NCBI RefSeq assembly: GCF_014873535.1
Contig: NZ_JADBEF010000001.1
Span: 8,742,001-8,806,000 of the forward strand
DNA from: Nonomuraea africana
Lineage (GTDB): Bacteria > Actinomycetota > Actinomycetes > Streptosporangiales > Streptosporangiaceae
Direction of reading: 5' to 3'
Length of the DNA: 64,000 bases
Both the position numbers and the translations under genes were made by a program. The notes beneath the pieces are model-generated. The model was not told the origin of the DNA. It was given only the letters and a program-made list of their open reading frames with translations, and did no database searches. Of this stretch, positions 33,570 to 42,617 are shown piece by piece. Within the stretch, counting starts at the first letter, position 1. Every line of letters begins with the position of its first letter.

Positions 33570-34691
33570 GTGATGCCTCGAGTGCTCATCGACGCGGCCG
33601 CGGTACCCGCCGACCGTGGCGCGCTCAACCGGTATGTCGATGGGCTGGTCGGTGGGCTCCACCGGGCCGGCGCCGATGTGAGTGTGGTCTGCCAGCGGGC
33701 GGACGCGGACAGGTACGGCAGGCTCGCCCCCTCGGCGAGGGTGGTGCAGGGGCCTGTGTCCATCACCAACAGATCGGCCAGGCTGGCGTGGGAGCAGACC
33801 AGCCTGCCGGTGATCGCCCAGCGCGTGGGCGCGCAGGTGATCCACGCTCCCCACTACTCCATGCCGCTGCGGTCGGGCCTGCCCACCGTGGTGACCGTCC
33901 ACGACGTCACCTGGTTCACCGAGCAGGACCAGCTCGCCACGGTCAACGCGTCGTTCTTCAGGTCGGCCACCCGCACCGCCGTACGGCACGCGCGGCGGGT
34001 GATCGTGCCGTCCAAGGCGACGAGGGACGAGCTGATCAGGGTGCTGTCCGCCGATCCGACCAGGATCGACGTCGCCTACCACGGCGTCGACCACGGGATC
34101 TTCCACGCGCCGAGCGAGGCGGAGAGCAGGAGGGTGGCCGACCGGCTGGCCCTGCACGGCCAGCCGTACGTCGCCTTCCTCGGCGCGCTGGAGCCGCGCA
34201 AGAACGTGCCGAACCTGATCAGGGGCTTCGCCAGGGCGGTCGAGCACCTCCAGGACCCGCCGGCGCTGGTCATCGTCGGCGGCATCCACGAGGACGACGT
34301 CGACGCGGCCGTCAGCGAGGTCGAGGCCACGGTGAAGGTGGTGCGTCCCGGCTACCTGTCCTACGCCGACCTGCCCGGTTTCCTGGGCGGCGCGCTGGTG
34401 GTGGCCTTCCCCTCGCGGGGTGAGGGCTTCGGCCTGCCGGTGCTGGAGGCGATGGCCTGCGGCGCCCCCGTGCTGACCACGCACCGCACCTCCCTGCCCG
34501 AGGTGGGCGGCGACGCGGTGGCCTACACCGAGCCCGACCCCGACAGCATCGCCGCCGCGCTCGGTCAGCTGCTGGCCGCGCCCGACCGGCGGGAGCGGCT
34601 GGCCACGGCGGGTCTCGCGCGGGCCAAGGAGTTCAGCTGGGACGCCTCCGCGCAGGCTCATCTGCTGTCCTATCAACGCGCGATCGAATAG
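33570..34691 (+). CDS. Glycosyltransferase family 4 (mannosyltransferase-like)
   Basis: This 373-residue protein starts at GTG 33570 or ATG 33573, with GGGGAGGG at 33555. It has VLIDAAAVPADRGALNRYVDGLVGGL, VIHAPHYSMPLRSGLPTVVTVHDVTWF, then the GT-B donor half LGALEPRKNVPNLIRGFARAVEHL, FPSRGEGFGLPVLEAMACGAPVLTT and SLPEVGGDAVAY. The E-x7-E motif is present (EGFGLPVLE). The pattern is typical of actinobacterial mannosyl- or glucosyltransferases. A GDP-mannose-type pyrophosphorylase gene follows at 18 bases. Confidence 0.9.
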   Translation: MMPRVLIDAAAVPADRGALNRYVDGLVGGLHRAGADVSVVCQRADADRYGRLAPSARVVQGPVSITNRSARLAWEQTSLPVIAQRVGAQVIHAPHYSMPLRSGLPTVVTVHDVTWFTEQDQLATVNASFFRSATRTAVRHARRVIVPSKATRDELIRVLSADPTRIDVAYHGVDHGIFHAPSEAESRRVADRLALHGQPYVAFLGALEPRKNVPNLIRGFARAVEHLQDPPALVIVGGIHEDDVDAAVSEVEATVKVVRPGYLSYADLPGFLGGALVVAFPSRGEGFGLPVLEAMACGAPVLTTHRTSLPEVGGDAVAYTEPDPDSIAAALGQLLAAPDRRERLATAGLARAKEFSWDASAQAHLLSYQRAIE

Positions 34692-34708
34692 TTGGGTAAC
34701 CTCACGGG

Positions 34709-35803
34709 GTGATGGAGAGCTCTTTGCCAGACCTCGAGGCGATTCTCCTGGTCGGAGGCCAGGGCACGCGCCTGCGTCCGCTGACACTGGGCACGCCCAA
34801 GCCGCTGCTGCCCACGGCCGGGGTTCCCTTCCTGGCCCACCAGCTCGCGCAGGCCCGTTCGTTCGGGGTGCGGCGCATCGTGTTCGCCACCTCCTACAAG
34901 GCCTCGATGTTCGAGCCGGTCTTCGGCGACGGATCCTCGATGGGTCTCGAGCTGGTCTACATGACCGAGGAGACACCGCTCGGCACGGGCGGGGCGATCC
35001 GCAACGCGGCGCAGGCGCTGACCGCGGGCCCCGGCGACCCCGTGCTGATCCTCAACGGTGACATCCTCTCGGGGCACGACATCGGCGACCAGGTCAGGCA
35101 GCACGTCGATCGCGAGGCCGCGGTCACACTGCACCTGACCGAGGTGGAGGATCCGACGCGGTTCGGCTGCGTGCCGACCGACGAGTCGGGGCGGGTGACC
35201 GCGTTCCTGGAGAAGACTCCCCATCCCGTGACCAACCGCATCAACGCCGGATGCTACGTCTTCACCCGCTCGGTGATCGACGAGATCCCCGCGGGGCAGG
35301 TCGTGTCGGTCGAGCGCGAGACGTTCCCCGCGCTGATCGAGTCGGGCGCGCTGGTGCTCGGCTACGCCGACAGCAGCTACTGGCTCGACGTCGGCACCCC
35401 CGCCGCCTTCGTCAAGGGCTCGCGCGACCTGGTGCTGGGCAGGCTGAGCTCGCCCGCGCTCCCCGGTCCGCCCGGCGAGTCCCTGTCGCTGGAGGGGGCC
35501 GTCGTCTCGCCGGAGGCCAAGGTCACCGGCGGCTCGGTGGTCGGCGTGCGGGCCGTGGTCGAGGCGGAGGCCTCGGTGAGCGGCAGCGTGCTGGGCGACG
35601 GCTGCGTGATCGAATCGGGCGCGACCGTGGTCGACTCCCTCATCGGTCTCGGCGCCAGGATCTCGAAGGGCGCCGTCGTGCGCGACGCGGTGATCGGCGA
35701 CGGCGCGACCGTCGGCGCGGGCAACGAGCTGAAGGCGGGCGCGCGGGTGTGGCCCGGCGTGGTCCTGCCCGAGTGCGCCGTGCGCTTCTCCAGCGACGCC
35801 TGA
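34709..35803 (+). CDS. Sugar-1-phosphate nucleotidyltransferase (mannose-1-P guanylyltransferase-like)
   Basis: This 364-residue protein starts at GTG 34709. The N-terminal catalytic domain has LLVGGQGTRLRPLTLGTPKPLLP, LGTGGAIRNAA, LILNGDILSGHDIG (metal-binding Asp) and YWLDVGTPAAFV. From about residue 260 a left-handed beta-helix follows, with hexapeptide-like repeats (SGSVLGDGCVIESGATVVDSLIG). This two-domain form fits actinobacterial GDP-mannose pyrophosphorylase (ManC; called ManB in mycobacteria). It could feed the upstream mannosyltransferase, and the phosphomannomutase at 50.4 kb would supply mannose-1-phosphate. Glucose-1-phosphate specificity cannot be excluded. Confidence 0.83.
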   Translation: MMESSLPDLEAILLVGGQGTRLRPLTLGTPKPLLPTAGVPFLAHQLAQARSFGVRRIVFATSYKASMFEPVFGDGSSMGLELVYMTEETPLGTGGAIRNAAQALTAGPGDPVLILNGDILSGHDIGDQVRQHVDREAAVTLHLTEVEDPTRFGCVPTDESGRVTAFLEKTPHPVTNRINAGCYVFTRSVIDEIPAGQVVSVERETFPALIESGALVLGYADSSYWLDVGTPAAFVKGSRDLVLGRLSSPALPGPPGESLSLEGAVVSPEAKVTGGSVVGVRAVVEAEASVSGSVLGDGCVIESGATVVDSLIGLGARISKGAVVRDAVIGDGATVGAGNELKAGARVWPGVVLPECAVRFSSDA

Positions 35804-35810
35804 CCCGGCC

Positions 35811-36704
35811 ATGCGGTACGGCGGGCAGACTGGACACGTGCGTGAGCGCCGTTACGACATGCCCGCCGACCTGGTCGCGCTGCTGGGTCCGCATCGGCAC
35901 GGCGGCCACGACCCGACCTGGCAGCGCACCGGCGACGGCGCGATCTGGATGACCAGCCGCACGCCCGATGGGCCAGGCACGCTCCGCGTCACCAGGCACG
36001 GCGGGCAGGCGTGGGGCGCCGGGGCGACCTGGCTGCTCGACTCGCTGCCCGGGCTGGTCGGGGCCGACGACGACGTCTCGGGCTTCGTCGTGCACCACGA
36101 GGTGCTCAAGGGGTTCGGCGTGCCGAGGATCGGCAGGAGCGGGCTGGTGTTCGAGGCGCTCGTGCCCGCCGTCCTCGAGCAGAAGGTGGTCGGCCGCGAG
36201 GCGTGGCGCGCGTGGCGCCACCTGCTGCGCAAGTACGGCACGCAGGCCCCTGGGCCCGCGCCCGAGGGCATGAAGGTGATGCCGGAGCCCGAGGTGTGGC
36301 GGCAGATCCCCGCCTGGGACTGGCACCGGGCGGGCGCGGAGGCCGTGCGCGCCAGGACGATCGCGACGGCCGCCTGGCACGCGGCCAAGCTGGAGGCCGC
36401 GGCCGACTCCGCCTCGCTTGACCGCCTGCTGCGGGCGTTGCCCGGCATCGGGGTGTGGACGTCGGCGGAGGTTCGGCAGCGCTGCTTCGGCGACGCGGAC
36501 GCGGTGAGCGTCGGGGACTTCCACCTGGCCAAGATCGTGGGCTGGGCCTTGACCGGTGAGAAGGCCGACGACGCGGAGATGATGCGGCTGCTGGAGCCGT
36601 ACCGAGGGCATCGGCACCGGGCCTGCGTGCTGGTCGGTCTCACTGGGCTGAGGCCGCCCGCACGCGGGCCTAGGCTGTCCGCCCGTGACTACCGTTCCTT
36701 CTGA
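35811..36704 (+). CDS. DNA-3-methyladenine glycosylase (AlkA-like, HhH-GPD)
   Basis: This 297-residue protein carries the HhH-GPD fold: EQKVVGREAWRAWRHLLRKYG, the hairpin LPGIGVWTSAEVRQRCFGDADAVSVGDFHLAKIVG, with the catalytic aspartate in VGDFH. The residue in the GIGVW hairpin and the spacing fit AlkA-type monofunctional glycosylases that remove alkylated bases. The start may be ATG 35811 or a later in-frame GTG/ATG (MPADLV is a further candidate). Its 3' end overlaps a convergent small gene by 35 bases. Confidence 0.85.
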   Translation: MRYGGQTGHVRERRYDMPADLVALLGPHRHGGHDPTWQRTGDGAIWMTSRTPDGPGTLRVTRHGGQAWGAGATWLLDSLPGLVGADDDVSGFVVHHEVLKGFGVPRIGRSGLVFEALVPAVLEQKVVGREAWRAWRHLLRKYGTQAPGPAPEGMKVMPEPEVWRQIPAWDWHRAGAEAVRARTIATAAWHAAKLEAAADSASLDRLLRALPGIGVWTSAEVRQRCFGDADAVSVGDFHLAKIVGWALTGEKADDAEMMRLLEPYRGHRHRACVLVGLTGLRPPARGPRLSARDYRSF

Positions 36705-36807
36705 ACGGCGACTTCCACCAGTCCCTGCCGTCGCGGGAGTCGGTGCCGAAGAACGGGCCGAGGAAGGCGAGGACGGCGATCAGGCTGAGAACGAAGATCC
36801 AGGACAT
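36670..36807 (-). CDS. 45-residue small membrane protein
   Basis: A short gene from ATG 36807 to TAG 36670, preceded by AAAGGAG at six bases, an ideal ribosome-binding site. The product is one membrane helix (WIFVLSLIAVLAFLGPFFG) followed by a hydrophilic, tryptophan-containing tail with TDSRDGRDWWKSPF. I have a memory of similar small proteins with an SRDGRDW tail in actinomycetes, but I cannot name a family. It lies between the convergent alkA-like gene and divergent fbiC. Function unknown. Confidence 0.7.
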   Translation of the reverse strand: MSWIFVLSLIAVLAFLGPFFGTDSRDGRDWWKSPFRRNGSHGRTA

Positions 36808-36914
36808 GTTGTGCTCCTTTGCTCCCCTCTATTGTCTTCCCTTGCATCTATTTACGTCTATCGAGACTTTCTACGGGTCACTCTTCAGCTGCGCTTAACA
36901 GCTAATGTGCCGGT

Positions 36915-39620
36915 ATGACCCATGTCAGCGATTCCGCCCTCCGCCGGGCCCTCGCCAGGGCCCGTGACGGCAAGGCTCTCGACGTCACCGAGGCCACCGT
37001 GCTGCTCCAGGCGAGGGACGAGCACCTCGACGCCCTGCTGGACCACGCGTCACGCGTGCGTGACGCCAACGGTCGCAACGGTGTCATCACCTACAGCAAG
37101 AAGGTCTTCATCCCGCTGACCAGGCTGTGCAGGGACCGGTGTGGCTACTGCACGTTCGCCACCGCGCCCGGCAGGCTGCCCGACGCCTTCCTCGGTCCCG
37201 ACGAGGTGCTGGAGATCGCCAGGCAGGGCGCGGCGATGGGGTGCAAGGAGGCGCTGTTCACGCTCGGCGACCGGCCCGAGGACCGCTGGCACCAGGCCCG
37301 CACGTGGCTGGACGCGCACGGCTACGACGACACGCTCTCCTATGTGCGGGCGATGGCGATCAGGGTGCTGGAGGAGACGGGCCTGCTGCCCCACCTCAAC
37401 CCCGGCGTGCTGTCCTGGCGCGACTTCCAGCGGCTCAAGCCGGTCGCGCCGTCCATGGGGATGATGCTGGAGACCACCTCGCGGGCCCTGTTCGAGACCA
37501 AGGGCGCGGCACACTACGGCTCGCCCGACAAGGACCCCGCCGTACGGCTGCGCGTCCTGGAGGACGCTGGGCGCTCCAACGTGCCCTTCACCACCGGCAT
37601 CCTGATCGGCATCGGCGAGACCATCGAGGACAGGGCCGAGTCGATCTTCGCGATCCGGCGGGTGGCCCGCGAGTACGGTGGCATCCAGGAGGTCATCGTC
37701 CAGAACTTCCGCGCCAAGCAGGACACCGCGATGCGCGGCCTGCCCGACGCCTCCCTCCAGGAGCTGGCCGCCACGATCGCCGTCACCCGGCTGGTGCTCG
37801 GGCCCAAGATGCGGGTCCAGGCGCCGCCCAACCTGGTCGACTCCGAGTACGCCCTGATGATCAGGGCCGGGATCGACGACTGGGGCGGGGTGTCGCCGCT
37901 CACGCCTGACCACGTCAACCCCGAGCGTCCCTGGCCGCACATCGACGAGCTCGCCGCCCGTACGGCCGAGGCGGGCTTCGTCCTGAGGGAGCGGCTGACG
38001 ATCTACCCCGAGTACGTGCTGGCGGGGGAGCCCTGGCTCGACCCCAGGCTGTTCGCGCACGTGGAGGCGCTGGCCGACCCCGCGACGGGCCTCGCCCTCG
38101 AGGACGCGCCGCTCGTGGGACGGCCCTGGCAGGAGCCCGACGGCGGGTTCGCCGCGGCCGGCCGTACGGACCTGCACGTCGAGGTCGACACCTCGGGACG
38201 GACGAACGACAGGCGCGACGACTTCGACAACGTCTACGGCGACTGGGAGGCCCTGCGCGACCGCCTCGCCACGCCCGCGACGGCCGGCGGCCTTCTCGCG
38301 GACGGCTCCCCGCAGGAGACGCCCGCCTCTTCCACGACGGCCGGCTCACAGGAGGCGCCCGCCTTTCCCACGGCGGCCGGTTCCCAGGAGGCGCCCGCCT
38401 TCTCCGGTGGGGCCGGTGGGTCGCCGCTGACCCAGCCCCCCGGCGTCGGCGTCATGGGGGACGTCGCCGAGGCCCTCCGACAGGCCGAGCGCGCTCCCGC
38501 GAGCCTCACCGACGCGCAGGCCGTCGCGTTGCTCGGCGCGGACGGCGACGCGCTGGAGGAGCTCGCCCGCCTGGCCGACCACCTCAGGCGCGAGACCGTC
38601 GGCGACGACGTCACCTACGTCGTCAACCGCAACATCAACTTCACCAACGTCTGCTACACGGGCTGCAGGTTCTGCGCCTTCGCCCAGCGCAGGACCGACG
38701 CCGACGCCTACACCCTCTCCCTCGACCAGGTCGCCGACCGCGCACAGGAAGGCTGGGAGGCGGGGGCGACCGAGGTGTGCATGCAGGGCGGCATCCATCC
38801 CGACCTGCCGGGCACCGCCTACTTCGACCTCGCCCGCGCGGTGAAGGCCAGGACGCCCGACATGCACGTCCACGCCTTCTCTCCCATGGAGGTCATCAAC
38901 GGCGCGAGCCGGACGAACCTGTCCATCGAGGACTGGCTGACCGCGGCCAAGGAGGCGGGGGTGGACTCCCTGCCCGGCACCGCCGCCGAGATCCTCGACG
39001 ACGACGTGCGCTGGGTGCTGACCAAGGGCAAGCTGCCCACCCGCGAATGGATCGACGTCATCACCACCGCGCACCGCGTGGGCATCCCGACGACCTCGAC
39101 CATGATGTACGGGCACGTCGACACCCATTTGCACTGGGTGCAGCACATCAAGCTGATCAGGCGGCTGCAGGAGCGGACGGGCGGCTTCTCGGAGTTCGTG
39201 CTGCTGCCGTTCGTCCATAACAGCGCGCCCATCTACCTGGCGGGCGTCGCCCGTCCCGGGCCGACCGCGCGGGAGAACCGGGCGGTGCACGCGCTGGCGC
39301 GCATCCTGCTGCACGGCGCGATCGGCAACATCCAGTGCTCGTGGGTGAAGCTCCGCGACGACCTGTGCCGCCAGGTGCTCCAGGGCGGGGTGAACGACCT
39401 CGGCGGCACGCTGATGGAGGAGACGATCAGCCGCATGGCGGGGTCGGAGAACGGCTCGTACAAGACCATCTCGGAGATCGCCGAGATGGTCGCGCCGACG
39501 GGGCGTCCGCTCCGGCAGCGCACCACGGAGTACGGCACGCCGTCGGCCGAGCGGCTGGCGGCGTCGGCGGCCAGCGACGGCGTCTGCCGCAGCGTCCGCC
39601 GCACCCTCCCGGTCGTCTGA
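36915..39620 (+). CDS. fbiC: F420 precursor FO synthase (CofG/CofH fusion)
   Basis: This 901-residue double radical-SAM protein has a CofG half with CRDRCGYCTFAT and a CofH half with CYTGCRFCAFAQ, each a CxxxCxxC cluster site. It makes 7,8-didemethyl-8-hydroxy-5-deazariboflavin from tyrosine and the flavin precursor. CofG runs to about residue 445; CofH starts near 510. The linker carries degenerate repeats of GSQEAPAF, which is unusual. ATG 36915 is used. Together with fbiA and fbiB nearby this completes most of F420 synthesis. Confidence 0.96.
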   Translation: MTHVSDSALRRALARARDGKALDVTEATVLLQARDEHLDALLDHASRVRDANGRNGVITYSKKVFIPLTRLCRDRCGYCTFATAPGRLPDAFLGPDEVLEIARQGAAMGCKEALFTLGDRPEDRWHQARTWLDAHGYDDTLSYVRAMAIRVLEETGLLPHLNPGVLSWRDFQRLKPVAPSMGMMLETTSRALFETKGAAHYGSPDKDPAVRLRVLEDAGRSNVPFTTGILIGIGETIEDRAESIFAIRRVAREYGGIQEVIVQNFRAKQDTAMRGLPDASLQELAATIAVTRLVLGPKMRVQAPPNLVDSEYALMIRAGIDDWGGVSPLTPDHVNPERPWPHIDELAARTAEAGFVLRERLTIYPEYVLAGEPWLDPRLFAHVEALADPATGLALEDAPLVGRPWQEPDGGFAAAGRTDLHVEVDTSGRTNDRRDDFDNVYGDWEALRDRLATPATAGGLLADGSPQETPASSTTAGSQEAPAFPTAAGSQEAPAFSGGAGGSPLTQPPGVGVMGDVAEALRQAERAPASLTDAQAVALLGADGDALEELARLADHLRRETVGDDVTYVVNRNINFTNVCYTGCRFCAFAQRRTDADAYTLSLDQVADRAQEGWEAGATEVCMQGGIHPDLPGTAYFDLARAVKARTPDMHVHAFSPMEVINGASRTNLSIEDWLTAAKEAGVDSLPGTAAEILDDDVRWVLTKGKLPTREWIDVITTAHRVGIPTTSTMMYGHVDTHLHWVQHIKLIRRLQERTGGFSEFVLLPFVHNSAPIYLAGVARPGPTARENRAVHALARILLHGAIGNIQCSWVKLRDDLCRQVLQGGVNDLGGTLMEETISRMAGSENGSYKTISEIAEMVAPTGRPLRQRTTEYGTPSAERLAASAASDGVCRSVRRTLPVV

Positions 39621-39629
39621 CCGCCGACT

Positions 39630-39685
39630 GGATATCCGGCATTCACGTGTTCGAGAATACAGAAATGCGTATGCTGGATATCCAG
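39630..39685. promoter_or_regulatory. Twin GGATATCC sites before the vapBC-like operon
   Basis: GGATATCC occurs at 39630-39637 and 39676-39683; the second is part of the 12-bp palindrome CTGGATATCCAG (39674-39685). They sit 24-79 bases upstream of the antitoxin ATG. VapB-type antitoxins bind palindromes in their own promoter, so I infer the operator of this pair. Confidence 0.5.
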
Positions 39686-39708
39686 CGAGTGCGGTGAGGG
39701 AGGCCTCA

Positions 39709-39915
39709 ATGGCGAAAACCACGATTGACATCGATGCGACCAAGGCGGCGAAAGCACAGGCCATTCTTGGCACGGACAGCCTCCGCAGCACCGTTGACGC
39801 GGCCCTCCAGCATGTGATCGCGGAGCGAGCTCGGGAGAGGTTCATCGAATTGGCCGCCTCCGGTGCCTTCGCGGACCTGTTGGACCCGGCGACCGAGGAG
39901 GCGATGTGGAAGTGA
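39709..39915 (+). CDS. VapB-type antitoxin
   Basis: This 68-residue protein starts at ATG 39709 after GGGAGG. The N-terminus AKTTIDIDATKAAKAQAILG has the ribbon-helix-helix DNA-binding pattern, then LRSTVDAALQHVIAERARERF and an acidic C-terminal tail (DLLDPATEEAMWK) that would wrap the toxin. It overlaps the PIN toxin gene by 10 bases. Autoregulation at the GGATATCC sites is likely. The GC content is lower than in neighbouring genes, a possible sign of transfer. Confidence 0.85.
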   Translation: MAKTTIDIDATKAAKAQAILGTDSLRSTVDAALQHVIAERARERFIELAASGAFADLLDPATEEAMWK

Positions 39916-40340
39916 CGCCATACCTCGGTGACAAAAGCGCCTTGGCGCGGCTTCACCTGCCCCCGGTGAAGGCGCGGCTAGCGCCTCTGATCACCAGGGG
40001 GCTGGTGTCGATCTGCGCGCCGACTCAGCTCGAAATGCTCTACTCCGCTCGCAGTCCGGTCGACTACCAGGAGATCAAGGATCAGCTCGACGCCGGATTT
40101 CCCTGGATGCCGATTCCTGACAGGGGCTGGCAGCGCGCTCGCGAGATTCAGGAGTCGCTGGCGAAGAGTGGGAGGCACCGGGGACCGTCGATCGCCGACT
40201 TGCTCATCGCGGTCACCGCAGAGGCATGGGAGCTTACCGTGCTGCACTACGACCGTGATTTCGAGACGATCGCCGAGATCACGCAGCAGCCGACCGAATG
40301 GGTGGTGCCGCAGGGCGAGGCGGAGGCTGCGCCCAGGTGA
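39906..40340 (+). CDS. PIN domain toxin, VapC family
   Basis: This 144-residue PIN-domain nuclease has YLGDKSALARL (first Asp), TQLEMLYS (Glu), GPSIADLLIAVTAE (Asp) and VLHYDRDFETIAEI (final acidic site), which are the expected metal-binding residues. It starts at GTG 39906, overlapping the antitoxin. As a VapC it probably cleaves tRNA or rRNA; the target cannot be inferred. It sits between fbiC and fbiB, an unusual place for a toxin-antitoxin module. Confidence 0.87.
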   Translation: MEVTPYLGDKSALARLHLPPVKARLAPLITRGLVSICAPTQLEMLYSARSPVDYQEIKDQLDAGFPWMPIPDRGWQRAREIQESLAKSGRHRGPSIADLLIAVTAEAWELTVLHYDRDFETIAEITQQPTEWVVPQGEAEAAPR

Positions 40341-40377
40341 GCCGGGTACCTGCCGTCCGGCGGCGGGCACCCGGTCG

Positions 40378-41682
40378 TCAGCGGGACACGATGAAGTCGG
40401 CGGCGTCGCGGGGGGCCCGGTCGCGGGGCGGGGCGGCGGCGTGGCCGACGGCGACGCAGCCCATCGGGTCCCACGAGCCGGGCAGGTCGAGCACCTCCCT
40501 GACCACCGGACGGCAGAACATCGTGGACGACACCCACGCCGACCCGAGCCCCTCCACGGCCAGCTGGACCAGGAAGTTCTCCACCCCCGCCCCCATGGCC
40601 ACCACGAACATCTCGCGCTCGGAGGCGTTGCGCCGATCGTCGCGGTAGGTGTGGGAGCCCTCCATGACCAGGCACGGCACCACGAGGTACGGCGCCTCGC
40701 GCAGGACGTCGCCGCGGCGGATCCGCTTGGCGATCGACTCCTCGCTGAACCCGTCGCCGCGCAGGTCGGCGATCCAGGCCTCGCGCATGGCGTCGACCAG
40801 CCGCAGCCGCGTGGCCGCCGACTCCACCAGGACGAACCGCCACGGCGTGGTGTGGTGCGGCGCGGGGGCCGCGATGCCCGCCGCCACCGCCCGCCGTACG
40901 GCCTCGGGGTCGACGGGGTCGGCGGAGAACTGCCTGATCGTACGGCGGGCGAAGACCACGTCGCGCGAGCCGTAGCGGAACAGGTCATCGTCGGCGGGGC
41001 GGATGAGCGGCCTGACGCCCGGCCCGTCGTCGGCGGTGACCAGGTGCCCGAGCCCGCGGACGACCGCGATGGGGACGCCGTCGAGCTTGCCCTTGACCAG
41101 CTCGGCCGCCGCGGCGATCTCGTCGATCAGCGCGGTGACGGTGGCGTTGAGCGGGTTGCCGTGGGTGTCGGAGCCGCCCCTGAAGTCTTCGAGCGGCCGC
41201 ACTCCGGCGGCGCCGATGGCGACGTCGGTGAGGCCGTGGCGCCATGGGCGGCCGAAGGTGTCGGAGATGATGACGCCGACGTGCCCCCCGAGCGCCGCCC
41301 TGATGCGGCGGGCCGACGCGTCGGAGTCGTCGGGCAGCAGCAGCACGGTGCCGGGCTCGGTGTTGGAGGCGTCGACGCCCGCCGCGGCCATGACGAAGCC
41401 GTGGCGGGTCTGGGAGATGACGGTGTCGCCGCGCCTGGCGACGACGCGTTCGGTCTCCTCGGCGATGGCGTCGGTGCGGTCGGCGCCCTCCCGGACGCGC
41501 CCCTCGGCCTTGCTGACGATCTTGGAGGTGATGACCAGGATGTCGCCGTCGCGCAGCTCCTCGCCGGGCGGGAGCGCGGCCTTCAGGAGCGCGGCGAGGT
41601 CGTCACCGGGGCGGACCTCCCCGATGCCGTGGATCCCGAACACCTGGAATCCCTGGAGCGGCGCGGAACCGGCGCGGGTCAT
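40378..41682 (-). CDS. fbiB: Coenzyme F420 gamma-glutamyl ligase / FMN-reductase-domain fusion
   Basis: This 434-residue protein starts at ATG 41682. The N-terminal domain is CofE-like: HGIGEVRPGDDLAALL, LVITSKIVSKAEGR, TVISQTRHGFVMAAAGVDASN and GVIISDTFGRPWRHGLTDVAIG. The C-terminal domain is a nitroreductase-like FMN domain (ARRTIRQFSADPVDPEAVRRAVAAGIAAPAPHHTTPWRFVLV). The fusion is typical of actinobacterial FbiB, which adds the glutamate tail to F420-0 and reduces the dehydro precursor. Its start overlaps the fbiA stop, so the two are coupled. Confidence 0.95.
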   Translation of the reverse strand: MTRAGSAPLQGFQVFGIHGIGEVRPGDDLAALLKAALPPGEELRDGDILVITSKIVSKAEGRVREGADRTDAIAEETERVVARRGDTVISQTRHGFVMAAAGVDASNTEPGTVLLLPDDSDASARRIRAALGGHVGVIISDTFGRPWRHGLTDVAIGAAGVRPLEDFRGGSDTHGNPLNATVTALIDEIAAAAELVKGKLDGVPIAVVRGLGHLVTADDGPGVRPLIRPADDDLFRYGSRDVVFARRTIRQFSADPVDPEAVRRAVAAGIAAPAPHHTTPWRFVLVESAATRLRLVDAMREAWIADLRGDGFSEESIAKRIRRGDVLREAPYLVVPCLVMEGSHTYRDDRRNASEREMFVVAMGAGVENFLVQLAVEGLGSAWVSSTMFCRPVVREVLDLPGSWDPMGCVAVGHAAAPPRDRAPRDAADFIVSR

Positions 41683-42617
41683 CGGGCGAGCTCCTGGGCC
41701 AGGGTGAGGGCGGCGCGGGCCAGTTCGGTGGTCGCGTCGGGGTCGCTCATGAGCAGCGGGCGGGCCGCCACCCGCACGCCCTCGAGCGCGACCGAGGAGT
41801 CCTCGGGAGCGACGAGCCAGCCGTCGATCAGGTCGGACCCGTAGAGGGACAGCACCGCCTGGGCGCTGGTCTCCACGCCGATCGCCGTCAGGCACGCGTC
41901 GGCCATGCCGCGGACGGGCGCGCCCCCGATGATGGGGGAGACGCCGACGACGGTCTTGCCGAGCAGCGCCTCGCGGATGCCGGGGATCTGCAGGATGGTG
42001 CCGATGCTCACCACCGGGTTGGACGGCGGCAGGATCACGAAGTCGGCGGCCTCGATGGCCTCCAGCACACCGGGGGCGGGAGCGGCGGCGTCGGCGCCGA
42101 CGAGCGCGATGGACTCGGCGGGGACCGAGGCGCGCAGGCGCACCCACCACTCCTGGAAGTGGACGGCGCGGCGGCCCTGGTCGTCGGTGATGACGACGTG
42201 GGTCTCGCAGCGGTCGTCGCTCATCGGCAGCAGCCGCACGCCCGGCTGCCAGCGGGCGCACAGGGCCTCGGTGATCTGGGAGAGCGGGTAGCCCGCCTCG
42301 AGCATCTGGGAGCGCACGATGTGGGTGGCGAAGTCGCGGTCGCCGAGGCCGAACCACTGCGGCTCGACGCCGTAGGCGGCCAGCTCCTCCTTGACGACGT
42401 GCGTCTCCTTCTCCCGCCCCCAGCCCTGTTCCTCGTTGATGCCGCCGCCGAGGGTGTACATCACGGTGTCGAGGTCGGGACAGACCCGCAGGCCGAAGAG
42501 GGTGATGTCGTCACCGGTGTTGCCGATGACGGTGATCTCGGCGTCGGGGGCGGCGGCACGCAGGCCGCGCAGGAAGCGGGCTCCGCCGATGCCGCCGGCT
42601 AGGGACACGATACGCAT
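41679..42617 (-). CDS. fbiA: 2-phospho-L-lactate / phosphoenolpyruvyl transferase (F420-0 synthesis)
   Basis: This 312-residue CofD-family enzyme starts at ATG 42617. Motifs are RIVSLAGGIGGARFLRGL, VIGNTGDDITLFGLRVCPDLDTVMYTLGG, GWFxLGDRDFATH-like (WFGLGDRDFATHIVRSQ), DDRCETHVVITDD and FVILPPSNPVVSIGTILQIPGIR. It transfers the phospholactyl or enolpyruvyl group to FO to form (dehydro-)F420-0. Coupled with fbiB downstream. A 193-bp gap divergent to the next gene presumably holds its promoter. Confidence 0.95.
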   Translation of the reverse strand: MRIVSLAGGIGGARFLRGLRAAAPDAEITVIGNTGDDITLFGLRVCPDLDTVMYTLGGGINEEQGWGREKETHVVKEELAAYGVEPQWFGLGDRDFATHIVRSQMLEAGYPLSQITEALCARWQPGVRLLPMSDDRCETHVVITDDQGRRAVHFQEWWVRLRASVPAESIALVGADAAAPAPGVLEAIEAADFVILPPSNPVVSIGTILQIPGIREALLGKTVVGVSPIIGGAPVRGMADACLTAIGVETSAQAVLSLYGSDLIDGWLVAPEDSSVALEGVRVAARPLLMSDPDATTELARAALTLAQELAR

